A stretch of DNA of 33,712 nucleotides, from NCBI RefSeq assembly GCF_030068445.1, contig NZ_JAQPOK010000095.1, forward strand, positions 1 to 33,712, read 5' to 3'. Below are positions 15,294 to 23,397 of the stretch, piece by piece. The notes under the pieces were generated by a model. That model was not told the DNA's origin. It ran no database searches and saw only the letters and a program-made list of their open reading frames with translations. Made by a program: the position numbers and the translations under genes. Source of the DNA: Roseofilum halophilum BLCC-M91 (GTDB lineage Bacteria; Cyanobacteriota; Cyanobacteriia; Cyanobacteriales; Desertifilaceae). The number at the start of each line of letters is the position of its first letter. The stretch's first letter is position 1.

Positions 15294-16322
15294 ATGAAGT
15301 TCCTCAAACTGAACCGTATATCCACTATATTACTTGTCTTTCTGGGCGTAATCCTCTTTACCAGTTGTGGACTGTTGAGTAATAGTAACGCCCAAACCCA
15401 AACTTGGCCAAAATTTGCCCAACCCATTCAGTGTTCTTTAGGAGAAGATTGTTATATTCTCCGCTATGTAGACCGCGACCCAGGGCCGGGGTATGTGGAT
15501 GTGGGATGCGGTCGGATGACCGATGATGGCCACTCTGGAACGGATTTTGGTATCCCCGATGAATGGGCGATGGAGCAAGGTGTACCGGTGCTTGCGGCGG
15601 CTCCTGGACGGGTGTTGCGGGTGCGGGATGGGGTGGAAGATCGGCGGATTACCTCTCAGGCAGAGTTAGAGGCGATTGAAGGTATGAATTGTGGCAATGG
15701 CATGGTCATCGATCATGGTGAAGGTTGGGAAACCCAATATTGTCATCTGCGCCAGGGAAGTGTGGCGGTGCAACCGGGAACGGAGGTCAAAACGGGCACA
15801 ATGTTGGGGATGGTGGGGTCGTCTGGGGAGTCTTCCTTTCCCCATGTGCATTTGACGGTTCGCTATCAGGGGAATGTGGTCGATCCCTTTGTGGGGCCGG
15901 AAGCGGGGCCGGGATGTAATGTTTCAGGTAATTCTCTGTGGAGTCAGGAAATCAAATATACTCCAACGGGGTTAATTCGGGCGGGTTTTGCCAGTGAAGT
16001 GCCGGATCTCGACCGGGTGTGGTCGGGTGAGTTTCGCAACGAGCAGTTATCCTTGCAGGGGGGAGCCTTGGTGTTCTGGGTGCATGGGTTTGGGGTGTTA
16101 CAGGGAGATGAGGAATACTTGCGAGTGGTCGATCCCCAGGGTCAGACGATCGCCGAAAACAAGACAGTGCGCGATCGCCCCAATCGCATCATCTTAGCCT
16201 ATGCGGGCAAGAAAAACACCCCAGATCGCCCCCTCATTCCCGGCACTTGGCGCGGCGAATATCACCTTAAACGGGGCGATAAAACCCTAATTAACGTGAC
16301 TCAAACCGTTGAAGTCAAGTAG
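15294..16322 (+). CDS. M23-family metallopeptidase, probable lipoprotein
   Basis: This gene encodes 342 residues from ATG 15294. The upstream in-frame ATG (15264) would add 10 residues encoded by heptamer repeat DNA, so the inner start is preferred. The signal peptide ends in LFTSC (Cys25), a lipobox-like site. The zinc-peptidase motifs are complete: H80-SGT-D84 (HxxxD), Y149-C-H151, and PHVH with H184 and H186. The C-terminal half (from about 215) is a beta-rich extra domain of unknown type. M23 enzymes cut peptidoglycan cross-bridges, and an active one anchored in the envelope would act in wall remodelling or division. An extended insert before NGMVIDHG (residues 107-133) is longer than usual. 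A strong terminator follows. Confidence 0.85.
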   Translation: MKFLKLNRISTILLVFLGVILFTSCGLLSNSNAQTQTWPKFAQPIQCSLGEDCYILRYVDRDPGPGYVDVGCGRMTDDGHSGTDFGIPDEWAMEQGVPVLAAAPGRVLRVRDGVEDRRITSQAELEAIEGMNCGNGMVIDHGEGWETQYCHLRQGSVAVQPGTEVKTGTMLGMVGSSGESSFPHVHLTVRYQGNVVDPFVGPEAGPGCNVSGNSLWSQEIKYTPTGLIRAGFASEVPDLDRVWSGEFRNEQLSLQGGALVFWVHGFGVLQGDEEYLRVVDPQGQTIAENKTVRDRPNRIILAYAGKKNTPDRPLIPGTWRGEYHLKRGDKTLINVTQTVEVK

Positions 16323-16324
16323 TA

Positions 16325-16339
16325 TAGCGCTTCGCGCTA
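16325..16339 (+). repeat. Short hairpin TAGCGC-TTC-GCGCTA
   Basis: A perfect 6-bp stem with a TTC loop starts 2 bases after the M23 stop codon. Its AGCGCTTCGCGC core is shared with the 27-bp dispersed repeats at 5333 and 29829. Confidence 0.6.
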
Positions 16340-16370
16340 GGGAATAGGGAATACACTTCTGAGTGCGAGC

Positions 16371-16407
16371 ATCTTGCTCGCTACTTTCTCTAGCGAGCAA
16401 GATTTTT
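16371..16407 (+). terminator. Rho-independent terminator after the M23 gene
   Basis: ATCTTGCTCGCT (16371-16382) pairs perfectly with AGCGAGCAAGAT (16392-16403) around a 9-base loop and runs into TTTTT. It points rightwards. Confidence 0.75.
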
Positions 16408-16411
16408 GTCC

Positions 16412-16451
16412 TGCGGACATGAAGCGGACACGCTACGCTTTCATGTCCGCA
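16412..16451. repeat. Long inverted repeat TGCGGACATGAA..
   Basis: TGCGGACATGAA-GCG (16412-16426) pairs with CGCTTTCATGTCCGCA (16436-16451), a stem of about 15 bp with one bulge. It lies between the convergent M23 and RND genes. No T-run follows on either side, so it looks more like a mobile palindromic repeat than a terminator. Confidence 0.7.
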
Positions 16452-16486
16452 AAGCCAATACCCAATACGGACTTGATATTACTCCG

Positions 16487-19400
16487 TTAATTCAACTGAC
16501 TTTCTTTCCCTTCGGAAGAGAGCGCCAGGCGAGGTCGTCGAGAGGGTTTACCTTGGATTAACCGCAACAGCAAGCGACCGAACCCATGGATATAGGTAAA
16601 CAAGGTGGGGACAACCACCAGGGTTAATAACGTCGCTGTCGTCATGCCGCCAATTACAGAAATGGCTAGGGGCGATCGCACTTGAGAGCCTGCCCCCAAC
16701 TCTAGGGCGATCGGAGTCATCCCCGCAATCGTGGAGAACGTGGTCATAAAAATCGGTCGCAGACGGGACACCCCCGCAGACATTACCGCCGGTTTCAGGC
16801 GCATTCCTTGGCCCTGCATATTCGCCAAGGAACAATCCACCAGCAGAATCGCATTTTTAGTCACCAATCCCATCAGCAGCACAATCCCAATCAGGGCAAA
16901 CAAGCCCAACTCCTTCTGAGTAATCATCAGGGCGAGCAGTGCGCCACCCACAGATAGGGGAAGAGCCGCCATAATCGTCAGGGGATAGATAAAATTGTTA
17001 TACAACAGAACCAAAATCGCGTAGATTCCCAGAACCGCTAGACCCAGGGAACTGGCAAACCGGGAGAAAATATCCCGCATAATCTCCGCATCTCCAGAGG
17101 GTTGCTGTTGCACATCTGGGGGGAGATTGGTCTCTAACCATTCATTAATCGGTTCCATGGCTTGCCCCAGGGACAGCCCTTGTAAATTCCCTTCTAGGGA
17201 CACTTGACGCAGGCGATCAAAGCGGTCAATTTGGGAGGGGCCGCTACCGATATGGATATCCGCCACCGCCATCAGGGGAACCACGCCCCCATTTTGGCTG
17301 GGAACGCGCAAATTCCGCAGGGTCTCCATATCATTGCGAGATTCTGTAGCAATTTGGACGCGGATAGGAATTTGGCGATCGGGGAGATTAAACTTAGCCA
17401 GGGAAGCATCATTATCGCCAATCGTAGCTAAAGAAGCTGTGCGGGCGATCGCCTCCACGGAGACCCCCAAATCTGCCGCCCGTTTCGGGTCTGGAGTAAT
17501 CAACAACTCCGGTTTCACCAAACTGGCACTCGAAGAAACCTCTACCAAACCGGGAAGACCCCGCATAAAGCCCTCTAACTCATCAGCCGTACTCTTAAGT
17601 AACTCTGGATTTTCACTATTGAGAACCACCGACACATCCTTCGTATTCCCCGCCGCACCTTGGGATTGGAAACTCACCCTAGCGCCCGGAATTTGCACAA
17701 GCTTCTCGCGCATCTCCTGCTCAAACTCTTTCTGAGAAACCTCCCGCTCTTCCTGGGGCAGAAGATTAACCGTAATCAACGCTTCATTAATTCCCGAATC
17801 TCCCCCTCCAGCACTAGCCAAAGCACTCTTAAACGCCCGATGGTCTTGCAGAATCTCTGTTGTTTTCTGCATCACCTGGTCAGTTAACGCCAGAGGAGAC
17901 CCAGGGGGCAACTCCACGGTAACCCGACTCAACCCCCGGTCATACCCCGCAAATAATCCTGTGGGAATCAGGGGAACCAATTGCAAAGATCCGACAAAGA
18001 AAGCCATTGCTATCATCAGGGTCACCATGCGATGGGACAAGGCCCAACCCAGCAGTCCTCGATAGGGGTGAAATGTCTTTTGACCCCAACGAAAACCCCG
18101 ATGAGCTAAGTCTGAATCCAGGAGACCATCGGGAGTGTTGCCGGTCTCTTCGAGGGTTGATGCGCTGGCTTTGACTGCCTTGCCTTTCAATAAGTAGGCT
18201 GCCAACATGGGGGTCATAGTTGTGGCGACCAAGGTGGAAAATAGGGTAGCCACAGAAACGGTAATGGCGAACGGTTGGAAAAATTTACCGGGAATTCCAC
18301 CCATAAAGGCAACGGGCAGAAATACAGCCACAATGGTGGCGGTTGTTGCTAAAACGGCTAACCCAATCTCATTGGCTGCATCTAAGGCTGCTTGGAAGGG
18401 ACGCTTACCCATCTGAATATGCTGGGTAATATTTTCAATCATACAGATGGCATCATCGACCAAGTTTCCCATGGCTAGGGCAAACCCCAATAAGGTCATA
18501 TCATTAAGGGTATATCCTAGGAGACGGATGGCCATGAATGTAGGCACAATGGATAACGGTAAGGCCAGGGCTGTAATCAAGGTGGCTCGCCAATCCCTTA
18601 AAAAGATACCGACTACGATGACTGTCAGCAGTGAGCCTAAGACTAGGGCATCAATGGAGGCTTGATAGGAGAGGCGAATATAATCGGCGTTGGTAAAGAT
18701 TAGTTCCAGTTGGATATCTTCGGGTAGGGTTTCTCGCAGTTGGGCGACTTTTTTCTGCACTCCTTCTTCGACGCTCACTAGGGTGGAGCCGCTACTGCGC
18801 CAGACGGAGAAGCCAACGACTGGCGCTTGTTGAACGTCTGTATCGCCTTTGAGGGTTAACCGGGAGAGCTGACGGGGTTCGGCAAATCCATCATGAACGT
18901 CTCCTAAGCTGGTGAGGGGCACATCTTCGCCATTGGGGAGAACGATGCGGTAGGTTTTCAGGGTGTCTAGGGTGGCAGCACTGCCCAAGGTGCGGATGCT
19001 TTTTTCTGTACCGCCAGTTTGCGATCGCCCTCCAGGGAGGTTAATGTTAAAGGCGCGAATTTGTTGGTTGACTTCGCTGGCGGTAATGCCCAAGGCTTGC
19101 AACCGTGCAGGATTGAGATCGATGCGGATTTCTTCATCAACGCCCCCAATCCGGTCTACCCTAGCCACACCGGGAACGGAGAGCAAGGAACGGCCAATGT
19201 TCCGGTCTACCAAGTCGCTCAGTTCTTCCACGGAGCGCTTGGGAGAGGTGACCGCGTAGCTGATCACCGCCTGACCGATAAAGTTAATTTTTTGGACAAC
19301 GGGGTCTTCGATGTCTTGGGGTAGGGTTTGGCGAATTTGGGCGATCGCATTGCGAACGTCGTTGGTCGCTGTGTCGCTGTTGACTTCCAGTTCAAAGGCA

Positions 19401-19684
19401 ATGGAGGTCGTGGACTGACCATCGGTCACCGTGGAGCGAATATCATCGACTCCTTCTAGGGAGGCGACGGCATCTTCGACTTTTTTGGTGACTTCGGTCT
19501 CTAGTTCCGTGGGCCCGGCTCCGGGTTGGACAATGGTGACGGAAACAAAGGGGACATCAATATTGGGATTTTCATCAATACCCAATTGGGTAAAGGAGAA
19601 GAAACCGACTATTCCTAAAATTAGGAATAGAACCAGGGTGGGAACGGGTTTGTGTATTGACCAGGAGGAGATTTTGAAAGACAT
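16487..19684 (-). CDS. RND-family efflux transporter permease (AcrB/HAE1 type)
   Basis: This gene encodes 1065 residues, the usual AcrB-class length. It starts with the first helix (TLVLFLILGIVGFFSF), followed by porter domain sequence. The TM4 proton-relay pair is Asp410-Asp411 in GNLVDDAICMIENI. The second half repeats the pattern (FALIGIVLLMGLVTKNAILLVD and RLRPIFMTTFSTIAGMTPIAL). Such pumps work as trimers in the inner membrane and export drugs, dyes or lipids through an adaptor and an outer-membrane channel. The adaptor gene lies 134 bp upstream on the same strand; no TolC gene is present. The start codon is preceded by a CCCCCATT octamer array instead of a Shine-Dalgarno. The substrate cannot be predicted. 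Confidence 0.92.
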   Translation of the reverse strand: MSFKISSWSIHKPVPTLVLFLILGIVGFFSFTQLGIDENPNIDVPFVSVTIVQPGAGPTELETEVTKKVEDAVASLEGVDDIRSTVTDGQSTTSIAFELEVNSDTATNDVRNAIAQIRQTLPQDIEDPVVQKINFIGQAVISYAVTSPKRSVEELSDLVDRNIGRSLLSVPGVARVDRIGGVDEEIRIDLNPARLQALGITASEVNQQIRAFNINLPGGRSQTGGTEKSIRTLGSAATLDTLKTYRIVLPNGEDVPLTSLGDVHDGFAEPRQLSRLTLKGDTDVQQAPVVGFSVWRSSGSTLVSVEEGVQKKVAQLRETLPEDIQLELIFTNADYIRLSYQASIDALVLGSLLTVIVVGIFLRDWRATLITALALPLSIVPTFMAIRLLGYTLNDMTLLGFALAMGNLVDDAICMIENITQHIQMGKRPFQAALDAANEIGLAVLATTATIVAVFLPVAFMGGIPGKFFQPFAITVSVATLFSTLVATTMTPMLAAYLLKGKAVKASASTLEETGNTPDGLLDSDLAHRGFRWGQKTFHPYRGLLGWALSHRMVTLMIAMAFFVGSLQLVPLIPTGLFAGYDRGLSRVTVELPPGSPLALTDQVMQKTTEILQDHRAFKSALASAGGGDSGINEALITVNLLPQEEREVSQKEFEQEMREKLVQIPGARVSFQSQGAAGNTKDVSVVLNSENPELLKSTADELEGFMRGLPGLVEVSSSASLVKPELLITPDPKRAADLGVSVEAIARTASLATIGDNDASLAKFNLPDRQIPIRVQIATESRNDMETLRNLRVPSQNGGVVPLMAVADIHIGSGPSQIDRFDRLRQVSLEGNLQGLSLGQAMEPINEWLETNLPPDVQQQPSGDAEIMRDIFSRFASSLGLAVLGIYAILVLLYNNFIYPLTIMAALPLSVGGALLALMITQKELGLFALIGIVLLMGLVTKNAILLVDCSLANMQGQGMRLKPAVMSAGVSRLRPIFMTTFSTIAGMTPIALELGAGSQVRSPLAISVIGGMTTATLLTLVVVPTLFTYIHGFGRLLLRLIQGKPSRRPRLALSSEGKESQLN

Positions 19685-19688
19685 TGCT

Positions 19689-19752
19689 GGGGGAATGGGG
19701 GAATGGGGGAATGGGGGAATGGGGGAGTGGGGGAATGGGGGAATGGGGGAAA
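19689..19752. repeat. GGGGGAAT octamer microsatellite, 8 units
   Basis: Eight consecutive 8-bp units (one AGT variant, last unit ending in AAA) lie 5 bases upstream of the RND start codon, in the adaptor-RND intergenic gap. The rest of the gap (19753-19818) holds GTGTCTCC/CCTGTC low-complexity repeats. Confidence 0.9.
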
Positions 19753-19818
19753 ATATCCCCGTGTCTCCGTGTCTCCCTGTCTCCGTGTCCGGAACGTCTC
19801 CCTGTCAGGAGCGTCTCA

Positions 19819-21324
19819 CTAATTCACAGTCGGATTAAGGGCGCTGCTGTCAGCGATGCGGACGATATCACCTTCTTTGATAAATCCTGCACCTAAAACG
19901 ACGATGCGATCGCCGACATTCAAGCCTTGTTTAATTTCGACATGGGTGGAGTCTCCGCCGACGGGTGAACCGACTTCGACCCTGCGGGCGATCGCCTGAT
20001 TGTTCTCATCCACTTGATACACAATGGCGCTACCATCGGCTTGGGGTTGCAGAGCTTCGGCCGGAATCACTAACCCTTGCACCATTTGCGCCGTAATACT
20101 CGCTTGTAAAAACATCCCCGGTCGCAACAGGGCAGACGACGGCAGGTCAATCTTCACCGTGGCTTGGCGAGTATTGGCATCCACGAGGGGGGCCACTTCT
20201 CGAATCGTGCCCTTGATATTGATCCGACTATCAGCATCCGAGGTTAACGTTACTGGGGCCCCAATGTTCACCTGACTCAGTTGGGTTTCTGGGATTTTCA
20301 GTTCCAGTTCCAAAGCACCCTGATTAATAATGCGGAATAGGGGCGTTTGCGGACTAACCACATCTCCCACCCGTGCTGTACGTTCGCTGACCCTACCACT
20401 CGATGGGGCACTCACTTTAGTTTGGGCCAGATAGGTTTTCTGTTGTTTGACCCTGGCTTGTTGGCTTTGCAGTTGAGCTAGGGCCGTATTCACATTTGCC
20501 GTCATACTGCCGATGGTGGCTTGGGCGCTGTTCACATTGGCCATCGCACTGCTGATTCTGGCTTCGGCGCTATTCACGTTTGCCTTAGCGACTTGTACCG
20601 CTTCGATCGCATTTTTAGCTTTCGTGCGGCTTAAATCCACTTCTTGGTTACTGATGGCTCCTTCAGCCGCTAGGGTTTCTGAGCGCTCTAAATCCCGTTC
20701 CGCTTGTTCGAGTTCCGCTTGCGCTTGGGCTAAAGAGGCGATCGCCTGCTGTTTGCCCGCTTCTGCTTCCGCTTTCGCCGCCAATGCTCCTTGGAGAGCT
20801 GATTTCGCCTGCTCCACTGCCGCTTGACGCTCTTGCACCACCGCCCGACTCGCTTCTACATCCGCCTGAGCCTGACTAATTTGGGTTTGCAGAACCGAAT
20901 CATCTAATACCACCATCAATTGCCCTTTTTCCACCCAATCCCCTTCATCCACCAAGACTTGACGAATTTGCAAGTCCATAACCTGAGAAACCACAGGTAA
21001 TAAATCATAGGCTTCTATCGTACCTGTAGCCGTGAAAGTGCGGGGGAATCTCGCCAAGTCTACCGTAGCTAGGGTAACCGTTTGCACGGGATCGGTCGAT
21101 TGAGAGGTACTCACCGGTTGGACGGCAGTCGGTTCAGAGCGGTTCAGGGCAGTCAGGGTATAGGTTGCCAATGCGCCTGCGGCTAGGCCAATACCCAAAC
21201 CCACCAGCAATCCCGGTTTTCCTGCCCTTATCTTTTGAGGACTTATGTTTTCAGTCATTGGAGTTTCTTGGGGTTCAGTTGGTTTGGATGAATTGTCAAT
21301 CTCACTGACTGGGTGTTCGCTCAT
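19819..21324 (-). CDS. RND efflux periplasmic adaptor (membrane fusion protein)
   Basis: This gene encodes 501 residues. A short cytoplasmic tail and one membrane anchor (LLVGLGIGLAAGALATYTL, about 39-57) come first. The first lipoyl half is VLVDEGDWVEKGQLMVVLDD, followed by a long Ala/Gln/Glu coiled-coil hairpin (about 145-300) and the second lipoyl half KVSAPSSGRVSERTARVGDVV. Beta-barrel and membrane-proximal domains complete it. It bridges the RND pump and an outer-membrane channel across the periplasm. The hairpin carries several repeated ANVNSAEA / ANVNTALA motifs, making it longer than in classical AcrA. GGAGG lies 6 bases before the ATG. It is the first gene of an operon with the permease downstream. 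Confidence 0.9.
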   Translation of the reverse strand: MSEHPVSEIDNSSKPTEPQETPMTENISPQKIRAGKPGLLVGLGIGLAAGALATYTLTALNRSEPTAVQPVSTSQSTDPVQTVTLATVDLARFPRTFTATGTIEAYDLLPVVSQVMDLQIRQVLVDEGDWVEKGQLMVVLDDSVLQTQISQAQADVEASRAVVQERQAAVEQAKSALQGALAAKAEAEAGKQQAIASLAQAQAELEQAERDLERSETLAAEGAISNQEVDLSRTKAKNAIEAVQVAKANVNSAEARISSAMANVNSAQATIGSMTANVNTALAQLQSQQARVKQQKTYLAQTKVSAPSSGRVSERTARVGDVVSPQTPLFRIINQGALELELKIPETQLSQVNIGAPVTLTSDADSRINIKGTIREVAPLVDANTRQATVKIDLPSSALLRPGMFLQASITAQMVQGLVIPAEALQPQADGSAIVYQVDENNQAIARRVEVGSPVGGDSTHVEIKQGLNVGDRIVVLGAGFIKEGDIVRIADSSALNPTVN

Positions 21325-21352
21325 GTATCCCTCCGATTTGGACGCTTTGGGT

Positions 21353-21373
21353 CTAGGCTTTGGCCTTGCCTAG
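21353..21373. promoter_or_regulatory. Palindrome upstream of the efflux operon, possible operator
   Basis: CTAGGC and GCCTAG flank a 9-base centre that itself contains GGCC. It lies 29 bases before the adaptor start codon, between it and an AT-rich promoter-like stretch (TAATAATATAAA on the minus strand, about 21397-21408). Efflux operons are often controlled by TetR or MarR repressors at such sites. No regulator gene is adjacent. Confidence 0.4.
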
Positions 21374-21434
21374 GGTCGAGTAGTCTTTATCTCTCCTTTA
21401 TATTATTACGCATTGTAAAGCTTGTGGTGCAACT

Positions 21435-21779
21435 CTATCTCGTTCTATCCTGAAGCATTTGATTAATCGTCGGTCTCAAGAGTGGAAGATCATCTTGCAC
21501 CGTATCCCATAAAACCTGAGTATCAACCCCAAAGTATTCATGAACCACTTTATCGCGCATTCCCGATATACTGCGCCAGGGAACAGCCGGATATTGGTCT
21601 CGAACCGATTGCGGAATACTTTTCGTTGCTTCACCAATAATTTCCAGAGCGCGTGTTACGGCATAAATCGTCCGTCGATCTTCTCGAAATTGCGCGTAAC
21701 TTAAATCAACTAGAAATTCTTGGGCAATATCAATATTCTCTAAGATATCCTCTAGATAATCAATAATATCTCGACTCAT
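21435..21779 (-). CDS. hepT: HepT-like toxin (DUF86)
   Basis: This gene encodes 114 residues, all helical. It carries the HEPN RNase signature RDKVVHEYF (R75-x4-H80-x-Y82) and the family phrases TRALEIIGEATKSIP and WRSISGMRDK. HepT toxins are HEPN-fold RNases that form dimers. Their activity is blocked when the partner nucleotidyltransferase attaches AMP residues to the tyrosine of this motif. The gene overlaps the upstream MntA gene by 4 bases (ATGA), as is usual for these pairs. All signature residues are present, so the toxin looks functional. Confidence 0.9.
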   Translation of the reverse strand: MSRDIIDYLEDILENIDIAQEFLVDLSYAQFREDRRTIYAVTRALEIIGEATKSIPQSVRDQYPAVPWRSISGMRDKVVHEYFGVDTQVLWDTVQDDLPLLRPTINQMLQDRTR

Positions 21780-22093
21780 AGATAACAGACCTCAGCTAAT
21801 ATCCGTTCGCCAATACGTGGCTTCAATCCAGTTTTCATCACCAAATCAACCTTCACCCCCAGATAATCCGTTAGCTTGTTTTCCAATTCACAAAACCCAA
21901 TCAACCCCAAACGATAATCTGGGTCAAATTCCACCAACACATCCAGATCGCTCTGTGCCGTTTGCTCACCCCGAACATAGGAACCAAACACCCCAAGCTG
22001 CCGAATTCGATACTCCGTCTTCAGATCGGGTAAGGTTTCGTGTAATCGTTTCACCAGATCATTGAACACAGGTAATGAAGTTTGATCGTCCAT
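21776..22093 (-). CDS. mntA: MntA-like nucleotidyltransferase antitoxin
   Basis: This gene encodes 105 residues from ATG 22093. An in-frame ATG at 22111 would add six residues, but GGAG lies 8 bases before the inner ATG, so that is preferred. The minimal nucleotidyltransferase motif GS-x10-DxD is complete (G37 S38 ... D49, D51 in FGSYVRGEQTAQSDLDVLVEF). MntA transfers AMP to the HepT toxin and so neutralises it. It is the first gene of a two-gene cassette and lies divergently from the permease gene. Confidence 0.9.
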   Translation of the reverse strand: MDDQTSLPVFNDLVKRLHETLPDLKTEYRIRQLGVFGSYVRGEQTAQSDLDVLVEFDPDYRLGLIGFCELENKLTDYLGVKVDLVMKTGLKPRIGERILAEVCYL

Positions 22094-22207
22094 CTGATTG
22101 GCTCCATCCATTTTTCATCGATCAGTCTCTACTTTACGATTAATATAGCCATGCTCTTGGGTCAATCCGTGGCACAATAGGAAATCCAGAGGTCAAGAGG
22201 TACAGCC

Positions 22208-23275
22208 GTGGATTGGTGGAAGAAACTACGCAAAAATCCCCTTGCTCAGGTGGGAGCGGTGATTCTGATGATGTTCTATATTGTGGTGATTGGTGCGGGT
22301 TTTTTTGCCCCTTATAGTCCCTACAGTTCTCAGCTCGATGGCTCTGTGTTGCCACCCACGCCGATTGAGTGGTTTGATGAGGGACACTTTGCGCCGCGAG
22401 TCTATCCGGTAACCCAGGGAGCAACAGATTTAGATACGGGCGATCGCCCCCTCATTATAGACCGCAGCCGTCCCTCACCTCTACGCCTTTTTATCCAGGG
22501 AGAGAACTACAAAATCCTGGGCATTATTCCTGCCAATGTCCATCTATTCGGCACAGAAGGAGAAGGGCGGATTAACCTCTTAGGCACAGATCGCCAAGCC
22601 AGAGACCAGTTTAGTCGTCTCCTCTACGGCGGTCAAATTAGCCTCAGTATCGGTTTAGTGGGAATTTTGATCTCGTTTCCCTTGGGCATGATTGTCGGGG
22701 GCATATCGGGCTATTTTGGCGGTTGGATCGATGCAATTTTAATGCGCCTGGTGGAAGTGTTAATGACCATACCCGGTATTTATCTCTTGGTTGCCCTAGC
22801 TGCGGTGATTCCCCCCCAACTCACTAGCGGTCAACGGTTTCTGTTGATTGTGATGATTACTTCATTTATCAGTTGGTCAGGACTGGCACGGGTGATCCGA
22901 GGTCAAGTGCTATCGCTTAAAGAGCAACCTTTTGTGCAAGCTGCCAAAGCGATGGGAGCTAATCCGTTTTATATTATTGTCCGTCATGTCTTGCCCCAAA
23001 CGGCCACCTATGTGATCATTTCTGCAACCTTGGCTATCCCTGGGTTTATTGTGGCGGAATCGGTGTTAAGTCTGATTGGCTTAGGTATTCAAGAACCCGA
23101 CCCCTCTTGGGGTAATCTGTTATCAGCCGGAACGAATGCCTCGATTTTGGTCTTGCAACCTTGGTTAGTTTGGCCTCCGGCGATCTTGATTATTTTAACG
23201 GTTCTCTCGTTTAACCTTTTGGGGGATGGGTTGCGCGATGCCCTCGATCCTAGAAGTTTACGGGAGTTTAATTAA
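22208..23275 (+). CDS. ABC transporter permease, OppC/DppC type
   Basis: This gene encodes 355 residues from GTG 22208, with AGAGG (22196-22200) 7 bases before it. One N-terminal helix, then a roughly 90-residue periplasmic insert typical of the OppC branch, then the BPD_transp_1 domain. The EAA loop reads EQPFVQAAKAMGANPFYIIVRHVLPQ. The end, NLLGDGLRDALDPRSL, is diagnostic of OppC/DppC. It imports oligopeptides or related solutes with a second permease, ATPases and a binding protein, none of which is nearby. Scattered subunits are usual for cyanobacteria. Confidence 0.88.
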   Translation: MDWWKKLRKNPLAQVGAVILMMFYIVVIGAGFFAPYSPYSSQLDGSVLPPTPIEWFDEGHFAPRVYPVTQGATDLDTGDRPLIIDRSRPSPLRLFIQGENYKILGIIPANVHLFGTEGEGRINLLGTDRQARDQFSRLLYGGQISLSIGLVGILISFPLGMIVGGISGYFGGWIDAILMRLVEVLMTIPGIYLLVALAAVIPPQLTSGQRFLLIVMITSFISWSGLARVIRGQVLSLKEQPFVQAAKAMGANPFYIIVRHVLPQTATYVIISATLAIPGFIVAESVLSLIGLGIQEPDPSWGNLLSAGTNASILVLQPWLVWPPAILIILTVLSFNLLGDGLRDALDPRSLREFN

Positions 23276-23280
23276 GTTCC

Positions 23281-23310
23281 AAAAAGGAGGGCTAACCTGT
23301 CTCTAGCCCT
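23281..23310 (-). terminator. Terminator for the leftward DUF3352 gene
   Basis: Read leftwards, AGGGCTA (23310-23304) pairs with TAGCCCT (23294-23288) and is followed by CCTTTTT. It lies just after the permease stop codon, so it may also stop rightward transcription weakly. Confidence 0.55.
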
Positions 23311-23313
23311 GGC

Positions 23314-23390
23314 GCGATAATGCTCCGCATCGCTGGCGGCGATAATGCTCCGCATCGCTGGCGGCGATAATGCTCCGCATCGCTGGAGCG
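23314..23390. repeat. 25-bp tandem repeat, three units
   Basis: GATAATGCTCCGCATCGCTG begins at 23316, 23341 and 23366 (exact 25-bp period). The third unit runs into GAGCGATCGCC. The array fills the gap between two convergent genes. Confidence 0.9.
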
Positions 23391-23397
23391 ATCGCCT

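Noticed and set aside
16412-16451. Terminator for the RND operon
   Set aside because: The stem is strong, but no T-run follows in the leftward direction.
21435-22111. HepT/MntA as a new system
   Set aside because: All signature motifs match the known toxin-antitoxin pair; it is ordinary apart from its location.
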